64,000 nucleotides of DNA from Phytoseiulus persimilis (lineage: Eukaryota; Arthropoda; Arachnida; Mesostigmata; Phytoseiidae). The stretch covers positions 15,748,001 through 15,812,000 of the forward strand of contig CM075101.1 of assembly GCA_037576195.1 (NCBI GenBank). Reading direction: 5' to 3'. Below, piece by piece: positions 12,185 through 23,620 of this stretch. The notes under the pieces were generated by a model. It saw nothing but the letters and a program-made list of their open reading frames with translations. It did not search any database and was not told where the DNA came from. Both the position numbers and the translations under genes were made by a program. Numbering within the stretch: the stretch's first letter is position 1; every line of letters starts with the position of its first letter.

Positions 12185-13560
12185 TCACTTGAGCCGAAGT
12201 GGGCGAGCATCCCACACCTGGACTCCCGAGAGCCCGGAGTCAGAGCCGCGCGAGATCATATCCGCGAGCTCCAATAGTGTCGGCACGAAATTCCCTGTTG
12301 CACCTTCAGTTAGCGAGTGAATCCACCTTTTGCGGTTCGCAACGTATGCTTTCCATCTTTCGGGTTCGGAGTTCACCCAGCCCACAATACTCGTATTGCC
12401 TGTGTAGAGATGAACTGCATCTATCTTGAGATCAAGAATCGAACGTATAACTTCTAGGAGACGCGAATAACTCTGCCAGTTATCCCAGCCTGTGTATCGA
12501 CATCGGTCTGAACGTCGCGACTTTCGCTTTCGCCATCACGAAAGAAACTCTGGGCTCGGAATGCTCGGCTGTTTCTCTTAGGTCTGCGACAGAACCGTAA
12601 GCCGTCAAACTCGCACCGCTTAAGGTGTGCAGTTGTTTTTCTAGCCACGGCTCATCTGACAATCTCAAGTACTTCTCGATTGGGACTTCTCGTGGTTTTT
12701 CAAACAACTCAATGAGTTCTTCGTATCGAGATGTGTGGGACTCGTTGAGAGGAGTGTCCGAGGAATTTCGATTTTCAACAAGCTTGTAGCAGGAAACGTC
12801 CGTTAACCGTTGTGGGCTCTAGTAGATTGGGCGGGAGGTCATAAATCGATGCTCCTCCTGTGAGGAGCTTCCTCTTGGACGATTCATCCGACGACACTTC
12901 TCTGATCGCCTTCTAGATTGATACATATATCTCGTCAGTGGATTGGCCTCATGGATTCCCAAGGAGTTTTTCGTCATTTCGATTCACCGAGATGAAAGGT
13001 TCGGGAACGGAAGAGGTTTTTCGATGAAATCCCCTGATACCACGCTACTCGGCGACCATCCGCTTGAAGTGAAGTGACCGTCTCCGAGAATGTCGGATAC
13101 GAGTTTGATTGTCAGCTTAGCTTCCTCGATGGACTCGGCGCCAAGACACAGGCGCCTCTCTCCTCCCTCTCTCTCGCCTGGCCGTGCCAGTGCTCGGTGG
13201 GGTGTTCGATATCTGCGAATTCACGACAAATATCTCCCGTCCAGATCGGTGTGTGACCCCATAGAGTTCCCGAAGGGAAGTTCGAGCTCGATGGCCTGGC
13301 AGCCTGTTTGCCCTGAGGATTCAATTGAATGATCACCACCAAATTAACCTTTCCGCTATATCTGACATGAGACACACTTCTTAAGGTCGCAGAAACGTCT
13401 CGGGGGACTCCCTGCACGAAACTTGCTCCCTGAGCCACCCAAGCATGTTCTCGAAAGACTTTCCGTAGCTTGCAATCGTAGGAGGTCCCGTGAAGTCTCA
13501 TGGACGGTCTCTCAGACTCTCCGATGAGCAGAAGCCATACAAAAGTGCACACAAACGTTC
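12185..13560 (-). mobile_element. BEL/Pao retrotransposon pol fragment
   Basis: Read on the minus strand the pieces come in BEL/Pao order. Near 12880-12790: KLLTGGASIYDLPPNLLEP..VNGRFLLQ, the post-RT block of Pao elements. At 12707-12480: LHTLSGASLTAYGSVADLRE and SFVMAKAKVATFRPMSIHRL, the Pao RNase H block. At 12385-12185: SEPERWKAYVANR and ELADMISRGSDSG, the stretch leading into integrase. Frames change between blocks and no LTR was found, so it is a fossil fragment. Sequence further 5' (13000-13560) is compatible with RT but not individually recognisable. Confidence 0.8.
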
Positions 13561-15835
13561 TTCACTCCATTCTTTCGATGAGCGTGGCGTTCCCACAGGA
13601 GCTGAAACGGAGAATCTCTCCGAACTTGGCCTCGGGTCCTGGATAGAGGTGAGGACAGGAGCAACACGATTTGGCGAGATCCGTGAATCCAAATGGAATC
13701 CAAGAGAAACCGCGGCTCCCCAAGATTTGTCTCTCACTCTCCCGCTCTTTTGACCGTTATTCTGTGTCGTCAGCCGCCTCTGTCGAACACGCAACTAGCC
13801 ATTGTTGCGGTGACGGGTGCCAGTCGTGTCCCCCAAACCATCGCAAGATCGAGTTTCATTCGGATATTCCGCCGATTCCGTCGAATCATCCATCTCAAAA
13901 ACGGATGTTCGAACGACGAGAGGTCTTCTCCACCCGCCATGGTGCACGGTATCCAACAGGCGAGAGCTGCTCTGGAGATGTCACGGAGAGATTCTAACGC
14001 CTTCTGGAGACACCGGACTTTCGCTCGATAACACGCGATGCGACGCCACTCGGCTGTCAGAGCCCCGTTCGGTTTGTCTTCTCCGGCTTTTGCATCTCGG
14101 GAGTCTGATAAGTCTGTCGGCTTCTCATCTACCCTTGTCCACCCTTCCTCTTTCGCGCAGGGCCTCGCTGTCTGCCCCATTGTATTGGGGAATCCCCGAT
14201 GTAGGGCCAGTTGAGTTGATTCTTGGTTGCTCCTTCTTGATCTCATTAACTGGAATTTCCTTGATTTCTTTCGATGGCTAGAGGTTTCTCCTAGTTGCAG
14301 CGAACAGCTATTTTTCTTCTGTAGTGACGGGGGACCTCAAAGGACTCCTTCGCGGAAACTCTAAATCGATGCGTCCAGCTAGATTGTTGGTACTCGTGAA
14401 CTTTATCGATTTACCCTTCTGCTATCTCAGATTTTGCCTCATGAGTCCCCCATGGCAATCTCAAATATTGATTCAGACCGGAGAATTGTCCACTGCAATC
14501 AGCGATCAAAAGGGAAGGATTCTGACTATCTGCGCAAGAGCTAGAGATGACATCTAAGGCTCAGAAAATTATACGGAAAAAGAATCGAAATCTGACGCTC
14601 TGGGCTGGATTCGGTAGGGTGGGTAGAATCAATCAACAGAGTTGAGGTCAATAAGACGTATGAAATCTATGGATTAAATGGCAGCGACGGCCTAGAGCTT
14701 TTTGGAGTCTGCTCGAGAGGCGGCCAACTCGAGAATTCTGGAGAGAGATTCTTTTCTCGGAGCCGCACAAAGTTGAAGCAGGAAGGCCATACATAGACTG
14801 ATTACTTCTTGGCTCTCGTACAGTTTCCTGGTAGCGTTTGGAAGTCTGATATCAAAAAAACTGTCAAGGTTCCTGAGACTCAGGAATTTCACTCAGAACT
14901 CATTGGATAGGTTTTCGTTGTACTCGAGGATCCGACTGGACGCATCGATTACCTGGAGTCACGGTAGAAACAGAATCATTCAAGCCCCCAGTCCTCCATG
15001 TCGGCCGACTCTCGCAAGCTTCGGAGAATGTCCCGCCTCCAAGCCCTCGCCATGCCGATCATATGATCGAAGAAACGAATGAAGCATTCCTCAGGATGGT
15101 CCAGTGCCGTCTCTATCAGAGTGCCCCTCGCTCGGTGTGCCACTGTACTGAACATCACTGAATATGTTACGAATCTTCAACCTTTTCGCATCGAGTCAAT
15201 AAATTCTTCAATCCAGAGGCAATGCTTGCCTTCTTGGATGATATTCTCCTAACGATACACATCTCAGCCGCGACGATGGGTTCAGAGCATTTCGTGATCT
15301 CTGCACAGGTTAGTGACGAACGCGCGACACCCTCTCTTCATGTGATTCGAAGACGAAGTCTCGTGGGATGAAAATGGCCGGAAATCTCCGCTGGGCCGCC
15401 TGTGCTGACGTTCCATCGTAGTTGCATTGCAGGGTTGCGTACCCCTGTCATCAGTTGCATCCGTTTGCAAGGCTCCCGCTCCTGAAATGAACAACGCTCC
15501 GGGAATCACCGTCAGAACGTGGTGCAAAAACTGGCAGTCAAGGCTGAATATCGAATATCTAGAGAGGACAGCTGGTGTGAGCCAATCATATGCCTGGATG
15601 AGAATGTAACACCGTGCCGTCCTCGGCTACATGTTCAAGACTCCTCAAAGCATCCGATCCCTTACGAAGCTCCGTGATGATTGAAGAGATTCCGTGGGCT
15701 TTCTGTTTCTACCCAATATCCATGACTCGACTACAAACTCTCGTTAAACCTCCCGCACAGATTTTTGAAATGCTTAAAAGCTGACACCAAAAGCGTAGAA
15801 ATCACAGATTCCAGGCAAAAAGATCTCGAACAACA

Positions 15836-17144
15836 ATGCAAATCTTCTCCCTCTTGACTGTAGCGGCTGTCCTGCTGGCCAGCTTCGGAACTTCTGAAGG
15901 TGAGTCGAACTTGTTCTAAGCGCAGCGTCTGACTCGTTAGGTCCTCGGAAATATTTACAATGCCTCCAGTGAGGGGCTTCCGACGTTAACATGTCTCCCA
16001 ATCGCCTCTTCGCCCCGTTTTGAAGATTTGATCGTGGAATTGGAGACCCCCATGGAACTGACCCGCCTCTCGGGCTCGAGAAATCTGCTCTTGCGGGTCG
16101 ATAGCTCTCCACTACATCATCGTTTCATGACGCAATTTACACAAACCGCTGTGTAGATGTACTTTGCACAAAATTAAGTGTCCTCACAGGCCTGAAATCA
16201 CGCGGGGGTGCTTGTTCCGAGTCGGTGAAGCTCTCCCAGGAAAGGAATCCTGCCTAAGCTCCACAAAAAAAAAACAGAGTGCTTCATGGCCACCCTAGGG
16301 AGAGTTTATTCCTTCCCGGTGAGGCGCGTCTTGGTAATCCGCTCTTACATCGACTGAGCTATATCGAATACCAAGTCTGTGTCTCTCCATAAAGCGGGGA
16401 AATCATTCAGTGCTGATTCAAGACCAGAGCCGTGGCTGTGATTGAGAGGGGTTCTTGTAGCTGGCTCTGTGATTCCAGCTTCGGAAACTGAAGACGAACT
16501 GATTTGTTCCAGGGCAAAGATGTGCCCGAGGCTACCGCTGGGATTCAAGGAGACGCATGTGCGGTAAGTATCTCAACGGTTTTGCTCATCTCAAGTTCGC
16601 TTGGCTTCACTCGAACCCCTCAGCTATCAGAATGTGAACACTGGCGAACATAACACGACGACCATTTGCGGAGGGCATACTTCTACCTCAATTCGAAAGC
16701 TTCCTCTCCGTGCTCTGCTGTGCGATATTTCATTCCTCCGGATTCAGGCATTTCACATTACGGTGACTGCGAATGGAGCTTACTGCGTCTTCCTGGAAGC
16801 TATGCAGCCTCCCATGACCCCAACCTCCGAAGTCAATACAGAGATTCTGATGTGTCTATTTTCTGACAGTGAGGATAACCATCAACGGAAAATGATGCCG
16901 ACGAACATACTCGTCACCTTGTGAGCATGCCTCCTGAATGTTCTTGATGAACTATTGTGGTAAGTACTCCAGTGCTGTCAGCTGGAGGCCGGCACCTGGT
17001 CGCACCTAAAGCACTCCGAGTGCAACTTGGTCATCTGATCGGAATAGTTCAATAGCAAAATGCTCTTTTCCCCTAGGACGCTGCGACCGTATACCATCTT
17101 GCGGCTGCACCGTACTTCTGGAGTTCTTTGCTCACAAGAGATGA
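15836..17144 (+). CDS. Cysteine-rich small secreted peptide, copy B (exons 15836-15899, 16513-16563, 17077-17144)
   Basis: Predicted 60 residues. Exon 1 encodes MQIFSLLTVAAVLLASFGTSE and ends GAAG|gtgagt. Exon 2 follows ttgttccag and encodes QRCARGYRWDSRRRMC, with donor gtaagt. Exon 3 follows ttttcccctag and encodes GRCDRIPSCGC plus a hydrophobic tail ending in HKR before TGA; AATAAA overlaps at 17148-17153. The mature peptide has five Cys (C-x12-C-x2-C-x5-C-x1-C). A TTAAAAG box lies about 60 bp upstream of the ATG. Introns are about 0.6 and 0.5 kb and are also highly similar to copy C, so the B/C pair is recent. The family is not one I can name; a host-defence, salivary or venom-type role would be speculation. 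Confidence 0.62.
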
Positions 17145-17544
17145 CTAAATAAAGATATCGGCTGATCATACCAGCTTCGGAGTTGCCAATTTCCGTCATA
17201 CGAGCTTCTGCAAGACTGAAGGTGGGGCGAAATTCGCCGGCTGAAGTTTGGTCGCGATGGCGTTTTCGTGATTCTGGCACGGTTTTCTCAGAAAACACGA
17301 GTCCTCCCCGAAACCAGAAGCTCGCCTGTGAGCAGCGGAAGATCCCGGTCATTTTTTTCCTACAGGTTGCTACTAATCATAACTCCATCTCAATACATCA
17401 TAATACCATTCGTGACACTCAGCCCAGCTCCTGCTGAGTCGATTGCGAAGAGAGCGCCTTTACGTTGAATACTCGGCCCCTGTTGTTCATGAACGCTGAT
17501 TTTCTAATTTAGTCGCCTGCAACCGGCTACATGGCGATCCAGTG

Positions 17545-17625
17545 TTGGGCGAAATCATAATTATGATTATGAATGAAATCATAAGCGAAATCACAGAATC
17601 GACAAAATCATAATCATATGTAATC
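17545..17625. repeat. AT-rich palindromic repeat
   Basis: Overlapping TAATTATGATTAT and AATCATAATCATA units form self-complementary sequence. The duplicate block carries the same at 26629-26700, and related arrays occur at 49120-49270 and 49690-49800, so this is a dispersed family. Confidence 0.6.
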
Positions 17626-18599
17626 GAAAGTATTCCGGGTCGCTGACCCCGCTGCAGGTGTCTGTTTTGTTCGACCTTCCCGACTTGACGCGGATTCCGT
17701 TCAGGAGACCAGCATCGGGAGTATGATCTCGCCGTCGTCAGGGACCTTTCTGGAGAACAAAGACACTTGCTCGCGGGATTTCGGGGTCGCTGAGACCGAT
17801 ACAGGTGTTAGTTTTACCCGACCCATCCATCCTACCACGGAATTCTTGAGGAGGATCCATGATTTAGTCTCGGAGTCGTCATCCGCGTTTCTGGAAAGTC
17901 AAGATTCTGGGGGCTGCTCAAACGTGATCGGGGGTCTCTGGGATTGGTGATCACGATGCTGGTCTCGGTTCTCCACGATCTATCCGTCCTGATACGAAAC
18001 CGTTGATCACCCAGCACGAGTTAGGGTGATGAAGAACTGCGATCACGTTGACTGTAGATGTAAATGAAGTCATATTATGTGATCTTGCGCGCTTCCCAAA
18101 TACTGCTTTAATTTCGAGCAACCTAGGGAATTAGCAGAAAACGCATTCAAATGATAATCAAGAGGCATGCCATACTGAAATGGGCCTGCGAACCGCGGTT
18201 CCAACATTCCCCTGGATTTTCGCACCTACTCATTGAGCTCCAAGTCTGCCTATCAGAAGCGCTTCCGCTGATCAATTCGGGAGCAAAACTCAAGAGGTTC
18301 CTCTTCGACCGATTTCCAATATCCGGCTGAAAAACCGGGAGAACAGCACACCTCGCCAACAGGCTCGAGTGTTGAATAGATGATCATAATCTGGGATTCT
18401 TGATTCGAGTCGCGACGTTCGAACAGAAGCAACATCTGTTCGCACCCCGAAATAGCAGAACAACCGCAACGACAAATACGGGCTGCCCCGGGGATTTGGA
18501 GGCAGCAACGAGCTCGTCAACAGCATCTGGCCGAATATTCAACGCAAAGAAGCTCTAAACGGGTCAGAACTGGGAACAAGCGGAAAAAGAATATTTCTT

Positions 18600-18950
18600 G
18601 ATTGAACTATCCTCACTATATATAATCGGCTTCGTCTGTAAGTTTGTCAGTTTGTCTGTTCGTCCGCGATTTTTCTGGAACATATGGGGGTGATTCCGGG
18701 ACCAATCTGACCTTGACTGTCCCGAGTCTCTCTGTTTTCGGCTGAACCTCTCAGCCAGCCCTCAGGAGTGTCCCGGAATCACCTTTCGGTATTGCTTCAG
18801 TAACACTCCCTATCGGCTCGCAAATCCCATTGCGGGCGGTGGGCTTGGGTCTTAAGATGGTTCAGATTTAATTCTGATGTAAATTAAATTTTTTTTTTTT
18901 TTTACCACCTAAGAAATTTTGTTGTCCCGGCCGGGGACTGTCCCGAGTCT
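18600..18950. other. Repeat-derived flank of the minisatellite
   Basis: Contains a TATATAATCGGCTTCGTCTG stretch with repeated GTTTGTC words, single relatives of the 45-bp unit (GTGATTCCGGGACCAATCTG at 18690) and an inverted relative (CCGGAATCACC at 18773), then a poly-T run at 18890-18903. It looks like part of a non-coding transposable element that seeded the array. Confidence 0.4.
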
Positions 18951-21050
18951 AGAGAGGTGATTCCGGAACGAGTCATACATTTTAAAAGCTGGAGGGGTGA
19001 TTCTCGAACCGATCTGAGCATTACTTTCCAACTCTGGAGGGGTGATTCCGAGACCAATCTGAGCATTACTTTCCAACTCTGGAGGGGTGATTCCGAGACC
19101 AATCTTAGCATTACTTCCCAACTCTGGAGGGGTGATTCCAAGACCAATCTGAGCATTACTTCCCAACTCTGGAGGGGTGATTCCAAGACCAATCTGAGCA
19201 TTACTTCCCAACTCTGGAGAGGTGATTCCGGGACCAATCTGAGCATTACTTCCCAACTCTGGAGGGGTGATTCCAAGACCAATCTGAGCATTACTTCCCA
19301 ACTCTGGAGAGGAGATTCCAAGACCAATCTGAGCATTACTTTCCAACTCTGGAGGGGTGATTCCAAGACCAATCTGAGCATTACTTCCCAACTCTGGAGG
19401 GGTGATTCCAAGACCAATCTGAGCATTACTTCCCAACTCTGGAGGGGTGATTCCAAGACCAATCTGAGCATTACTTCCCAACTCTGGAGGGGTGATCCCA
19501 AGACCAATCTGAGCATTACTTCCCAACTCTGGAGAGGTGATTCCGGGACCAATCTGAGCATTACTTCCCAACTCTGGAGGGGTGATTCCAAGACCAATCT
19601 GAGCATTACTTCCCAACTCTGGAGAGGTGATTCCAAGACCAATCTGAGCATTACTTTCCAACTCTGGAGGGGTGATTCCAAGACCAATCTGAGCATTACT
19701 TCCCAACTCTGGAGGGGTGATTCCAAGACCAATCTGAGCATTACTTCCCAACTCTGGAGGGGTGATTCCGAGACCAATCTGAGCATTACTTCCCAACTCT
19801 GGAGAGGTGATTCCGGGACCAATCTGAGCATTACTTCCCAACTCTGGAGGGGTGATTACAAGACCAATCTGAGCATTACTTCCCAACTCTGGAGGGGTGA
19901 TTACAAGTCCAATCTGAGCATTACTTCCCAACTCTGGAGGGGTGATTCCAAGACCAATCTGAGCATTACTTCCCAACTCTGGAGGGGTGATTCCAAGACC
20001 AATCTGAGCATTACTTCCCAACTCTGGAGGGGTGATTCCAAGACCAATCTGAGCATTACTTCCCAACTCTGGAGGGGTGATTCCAAGACCAATCTGAGCA
20101 TTACTTCCCAACTCTGGAGGGGTGATTACAAGACCAATCTGAGCATTACTTCCCAACTCTGGAGGGGTGATTACAATGCCAATCTGAGCATTACTTCCCA
20201 ACTCTGGAGGGGTGATTCCAAGACCAATCTGAGCATTACTTCCCAACTCTGGAGGGGTGATTACAAGACCAATCTGAGCATTACTTCCCAACTCTGGAGG
20301 GGTGATTACAAGACCAATCTGAGCATTACTTCCCAACTCTGGAGGGGTGATTCCAAGACCAATCTGAGCATTACTTCCCAACTCTGGAGGGGTGATTCCA
20401 AGACCAATCTGAGCATTACTTCCCAACTCTGGAGAGGTGATTCCAAGACCAATCTGAGCATTACTTCCCAACTCTGGAGGGGTGATTACAAGACCAATCT
20501 GAGCATTACTTCCCAACTCTGGAGGGGTGATTCCAAGACCAATCTGAGCATTACTTCCCAACTCTGGAGGGGTGATTCCAAGACCAATCTGAGCATTACT
20601 TCCCAACTCTGGAGAGGTGATTCCGGGACCAATCTGAGCATTACTTCCCAACTCTGGAGGGGTGATTCCGAGACCAATCTGAGCATTACTTCCCAACTCT
20701 GGAGGGGTGATTCCAAGACCAATCTGAGCATTACTTCCCAACTCTGGAGAGGTGATTCCGGGACCAATCTGAGCATTACTTCCCAACTCTGGAAAGGTGA
20801 TTCCGAGACCAATCTGAGCATTACTTCCCAACTCTGGAGGGGTGATTCCAGAACCAATCTGAGCATTACTTCCCAACTCTGGAGGGGTGATTACAAGACC
20901 AATCTGGGCATTACTTTCCAACTCTGGAGGGGCGATTCCGAGACCAATCTGGGCATTACTTTCCAAATCTGGAGGGGTGATTCCGGGGCGAATCTGAGCA
21001 TCTCTTTCCAACTCTGGAGGGGTGATTCCGAGACCAATCTGACCATATTT
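18950..21050. repeat. 45-bp minisatellite, about 46 units
   Basis: Tandem units of consensus CTCTGGAGGGGTGATTCCAA / GACCAATCTGAGCATTACTT / CCCAA (45 bp). Most units differ at a few fixed positions (CCAAG, CCGAG, CCGGG, ACAAG; GGGG or GAGG). The ends are more divergent, the middle very uniform, which is the usual sign of homogenisation by unequal exchange. Because 45 is divisible by three and the unit has few stops, several frames on both strands stay open for hundreds of codons as 15-residue repeats. No start context, splice site or domain supports a protein. Confidence 0.95.
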
Positions 21051-21239
21051 TTCAAAATCAGAATGCTGAACCAGTGAAGGGAGAGAAAAGTGCCTCGATG
21101 GCAGGGCGCGCCGTCCAACCGCGCGCAGCGCGGCCGACTCCAGTGGGCCAAAGGCCGGCTGGTTTGTAGATATCAGACTCTCTATCGAAATTAGACTTTG
21201 CCTGACAATACTGCGGTCGAACCACAATGGCTCATCAGA

Positions 21240-22695
21240 TACATATAGGACTGATGCTCTCGATTTGACGAGGATGTTCTTCACTGTCATTGCCTGCCTA
21301 CGATGATTCTCCTCAGTGTTGGAGAACGAAAGAATCATCTCTCTGCATTGTCTTCAGAGGTTGGAATCTTGGAAGGTTTCATTGACAGACATCGCAATTC
21401 GGAAAATCCTTGCAGTGTTTCGAATCAGCAACATGAATGAGATGTCATGGAAAGCCGCTCGGTTCTGGAAGAAATCCGATATCTCTCTGTAGTGAACGGA
21501 GAGAAGGTCTTCGGTGATGCCTACGTGAGGCCTACGTCGGTGATGCGTTCGCCAGTACCCACATTCGGATGAATCAGCTACTTGAAGTGAAGCCGAGCGA
21601 GCGAAGGATGGGAAAAATTCCAATACGGAGTGATCATCGGAAGTCGGGAACTTTCTTACCGTCTCTTCTTTTCATGACTCATTAGAAGAGATCCGATTCT
21701 GCGATGAAATTCTTTTTGCGATCGATAGCTGGAAGGATGGCGCTTCATCCTCAGAGTAGTGTGAATCGGTGAACAATTCAATTTTGTAGAGCGGTAGAAA
21801 TTGTTTTTTTTTCAAGAAGGTACTACTTTTTTCACTGAAAACTTCACTGGAACTTTTGGTTGGTGCGCACGCATGTGGAGCCCGACGATTTCACACGACG
21901 TAGCAACGTTCCGTCTGTTACGAAAAAATTGCAGATTTTTCAAAATTCCATCGAAAACTGTGGATTCTGGGTATATTCATGGTTGAAGAAGTACTCCCTC
22001 ATCTCCCAGATTCTAGGGTGATCGAGAAACTTCTGGAGTCAAGCGATCGGATTCGGGTGTTAGAGCCTCGACGCGGAATGGAATGCTGCTCAAATGCCCG
22101 GCAGGCGCGGCTCCAAAACAGCAACTCGGGATTTCTATAATAGCTCAGGAGTTTTGAGGAGCGCGAGCGATCGTTTCAACCTTGACCGCTGACCTCATGA
22201 CAGAACGTGTTCTCGATGCATTCGCCCCGAATCTCCTCAGAGAAGCTGGATTGGAAAAAAATCCGATGGCGAGAAGCTCTTAGCTTGGGCCAAGCTACCC
22301 GATAATGGAGTTGAGGGGTCGATCCGACCGCATTTTTCTCCGCCCGAAAGTCGAAGTCAGTCACTCTTTCCTTCCACGACAAAAAGCTGGAGAAGCTCGT
22401 ATTTGGGATGAAAAAACGCCGGGGTTCAAAAAACTCCACGGGAGCTCGTCCAGTTCTGGGATCAGAGTCCTCGAACTCAAAACGCGAGCCCATTCCACAA
22501 GCTCGAACGACAAAACTCCATCAACCGGAGCCGCTTTTGAAACGTTTCAAGTCAAGAGCGCCTAATTCGAGGTATCAGGGTTGTCTCCGAGAATCTGAGA
22601 GGTCAGATGGAAGTAGAATACTTGAACCCATCCTCAGAGGCCCCGGGGTTTCCCAGGAGGACAGTTGCTATGGCTCAGATCGAGGAAATTTGCAT
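21240..22695 (-). pseudogene. Wrecked copy G of the secreted peptide gene
   Basis: Minus-strand signal-exon relic at about 22632-22695 starts ATGCAAATTTCCTCGATC and runs into TGA at the seventh codon, with the donor GT changed (GATGGG). The intron-2 relic of the family (TGAGGAGAATCATCG..AGGCA..ATGACAGTGAAGAACATCCT, complement of 21260-21330) lies downstream. Exon 2 was not found. The intron relic is joined directly to the minisatellite. Confidence 0.5.
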
Positions 22696-22839
22696 ACTTG
22701 TTCGATAGTTGCAACGGAGAGCTGTTCTTTCTCTGCTGCTCGGGCCTCGGTTCGAAGATCCCAGAACATCAACGTGGAGGGTTGTCATGAAGACTGGACT
22801 CTGATATGAGGAGTAAACCCAGAACGTGCGAGCAATTCC

Positions 22840-23620
22840 TCAGACCGTAATTTCCGAACCGGGACGGAGATCCGAGAGATGGTGGTCGACCCAGCCGTAG
22901 GCCGTCAAACTCGCACCGCATGAGGTGTGCAGTTGTGTTTCAAGCCTCGGCTTCTCATGTATTTTCAAACAACTCAATGAGTTCTTCGTATCGAGATGTG
23001 TGAGACTCGTTGAGAGGGGAGTCCAAGGAATTTCAATTTTCAACAAGTTTGTAGCAGGGAACGTCCGTCAACCGTTGTGGGCTCTGGTAGATGGGGGGGG
23101 GGGGATCGATGCGCCTCGGTGGATTGGTCCAATGGAACCCCAAGGTTGTTTCCGTCACTTCGATTCACCGAGATGCCAGGGTCGGAAACGGGAGAGATTT
23201 TTCGATAAAATTCCCTATTACCACGCTACTCGGCGACCATTCGCTCAAAGTAAAGTGGCCGACTTCGAGTATGTCGAAAAGGAGCTTGATTGTCAGCTCA
23301 GCTTCATCGCTAGACACGGCGCCCTAGAAGGCACAAATCGTTCATGGATAAGTCTCTTGCGAGCTCCGTTCGCTTGTTCGGGGGACTCTTGTTCCGTTTT
23401 CCTTAGGTGTAGACGTTGCTTTAGGCAGAACAGAGATGGACCAGAGATAAATCCGATATCCAGCCGAGGCGCCCGAGGCTCTTTGATTTTCGTTCGTCAG
23501 TTCTCCGCAATTCCTGTCGGCCAGAGGAGTCTCACGAGTGTTCCCTCTTATTTTGCAATCATGGGGGTAAGTTGTGAGGTGAGCCGGGATGGTAGTTCCC
23601 ATTAATTCGGCCATAGCTCG
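22840..23620 (-). mobile_element. BEL/Pao fragment, duplicate of the 12.5-13.5 kb piece
   Basis: The minus-strand reading at 22950-22880 gives ETQLHTSCGASLTAYGWV, matching the RNase H block at 12640-12590. The flanking DNA 22960-23110 and 23220-23620 repeats 12700-12830 and 13000-13500. It is part of the segmental duplication and not a separate insertion. Confidence 0.7.

Larger units (their letters stand above)
9900..12200. repeat. Segmental duplication, D block (partner 29540-31990)
   Basis: Copies D and E share not only exons but introns and 5' flanks in the same order: the poly-C tract, a repeated stretch near 11400-11760 against 30970-31300, and the stretch encoding KAGALGFLKL at 12100-12120 against KAGALDFLKV near 31850. 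Both blocks have the same orientation. Limits are approximate. Confidence 0.65.
12580..17990. repeat. Segmental duplication, B block (partner 22870-26970)
   Basis: Near-identical stretches occur in the same order in both blocks: 12700-12830 with 22960-23110, 13000-13500 with 23220-23620, 14760-15300 with 23880-24400, then the whole peptide gene B with gene C, then AT-rich palindromes (17550-17620 with 26629-26700) and 17875-17990 with 26840-26970. The C block is shorter through internal deletions and is ended by the hAT element at 26978. Confidence 0.8.

Noticed and set aside
13770-14246. 158-codon minus-strand frame as a gene
   Set aside because: It overlaps equally long frames on the other strand and gives no domain. 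It lies in duplicated, Pao-containing sequence.
16601-16924. Open frame SYQNVNTGEHNTTTICGG.. and its counterpart at 25679-26008 as a third coding exon of copies B and C
   Set aside because: No junction joins it in phase to exon 2. Differences between B and C fall evenly on all codon positions, and copies A and D lack part of it. It lies between exon 2 and the Cys-encoding exon 3 and is best read as intron.
18950-21050. CRISPR array
   Set aside because: Units are contiguous 45-bp repeats without unique spacers, in a eukaryotic setting with no cas genes.
18902-21338. Open frames of 809, 706 and 309 codons
   Set aside because: They are translations of the 45-bp minisatellite in different frames and strands. 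They have no gene start context or domain, and the longest includes relics of another gene's intron.
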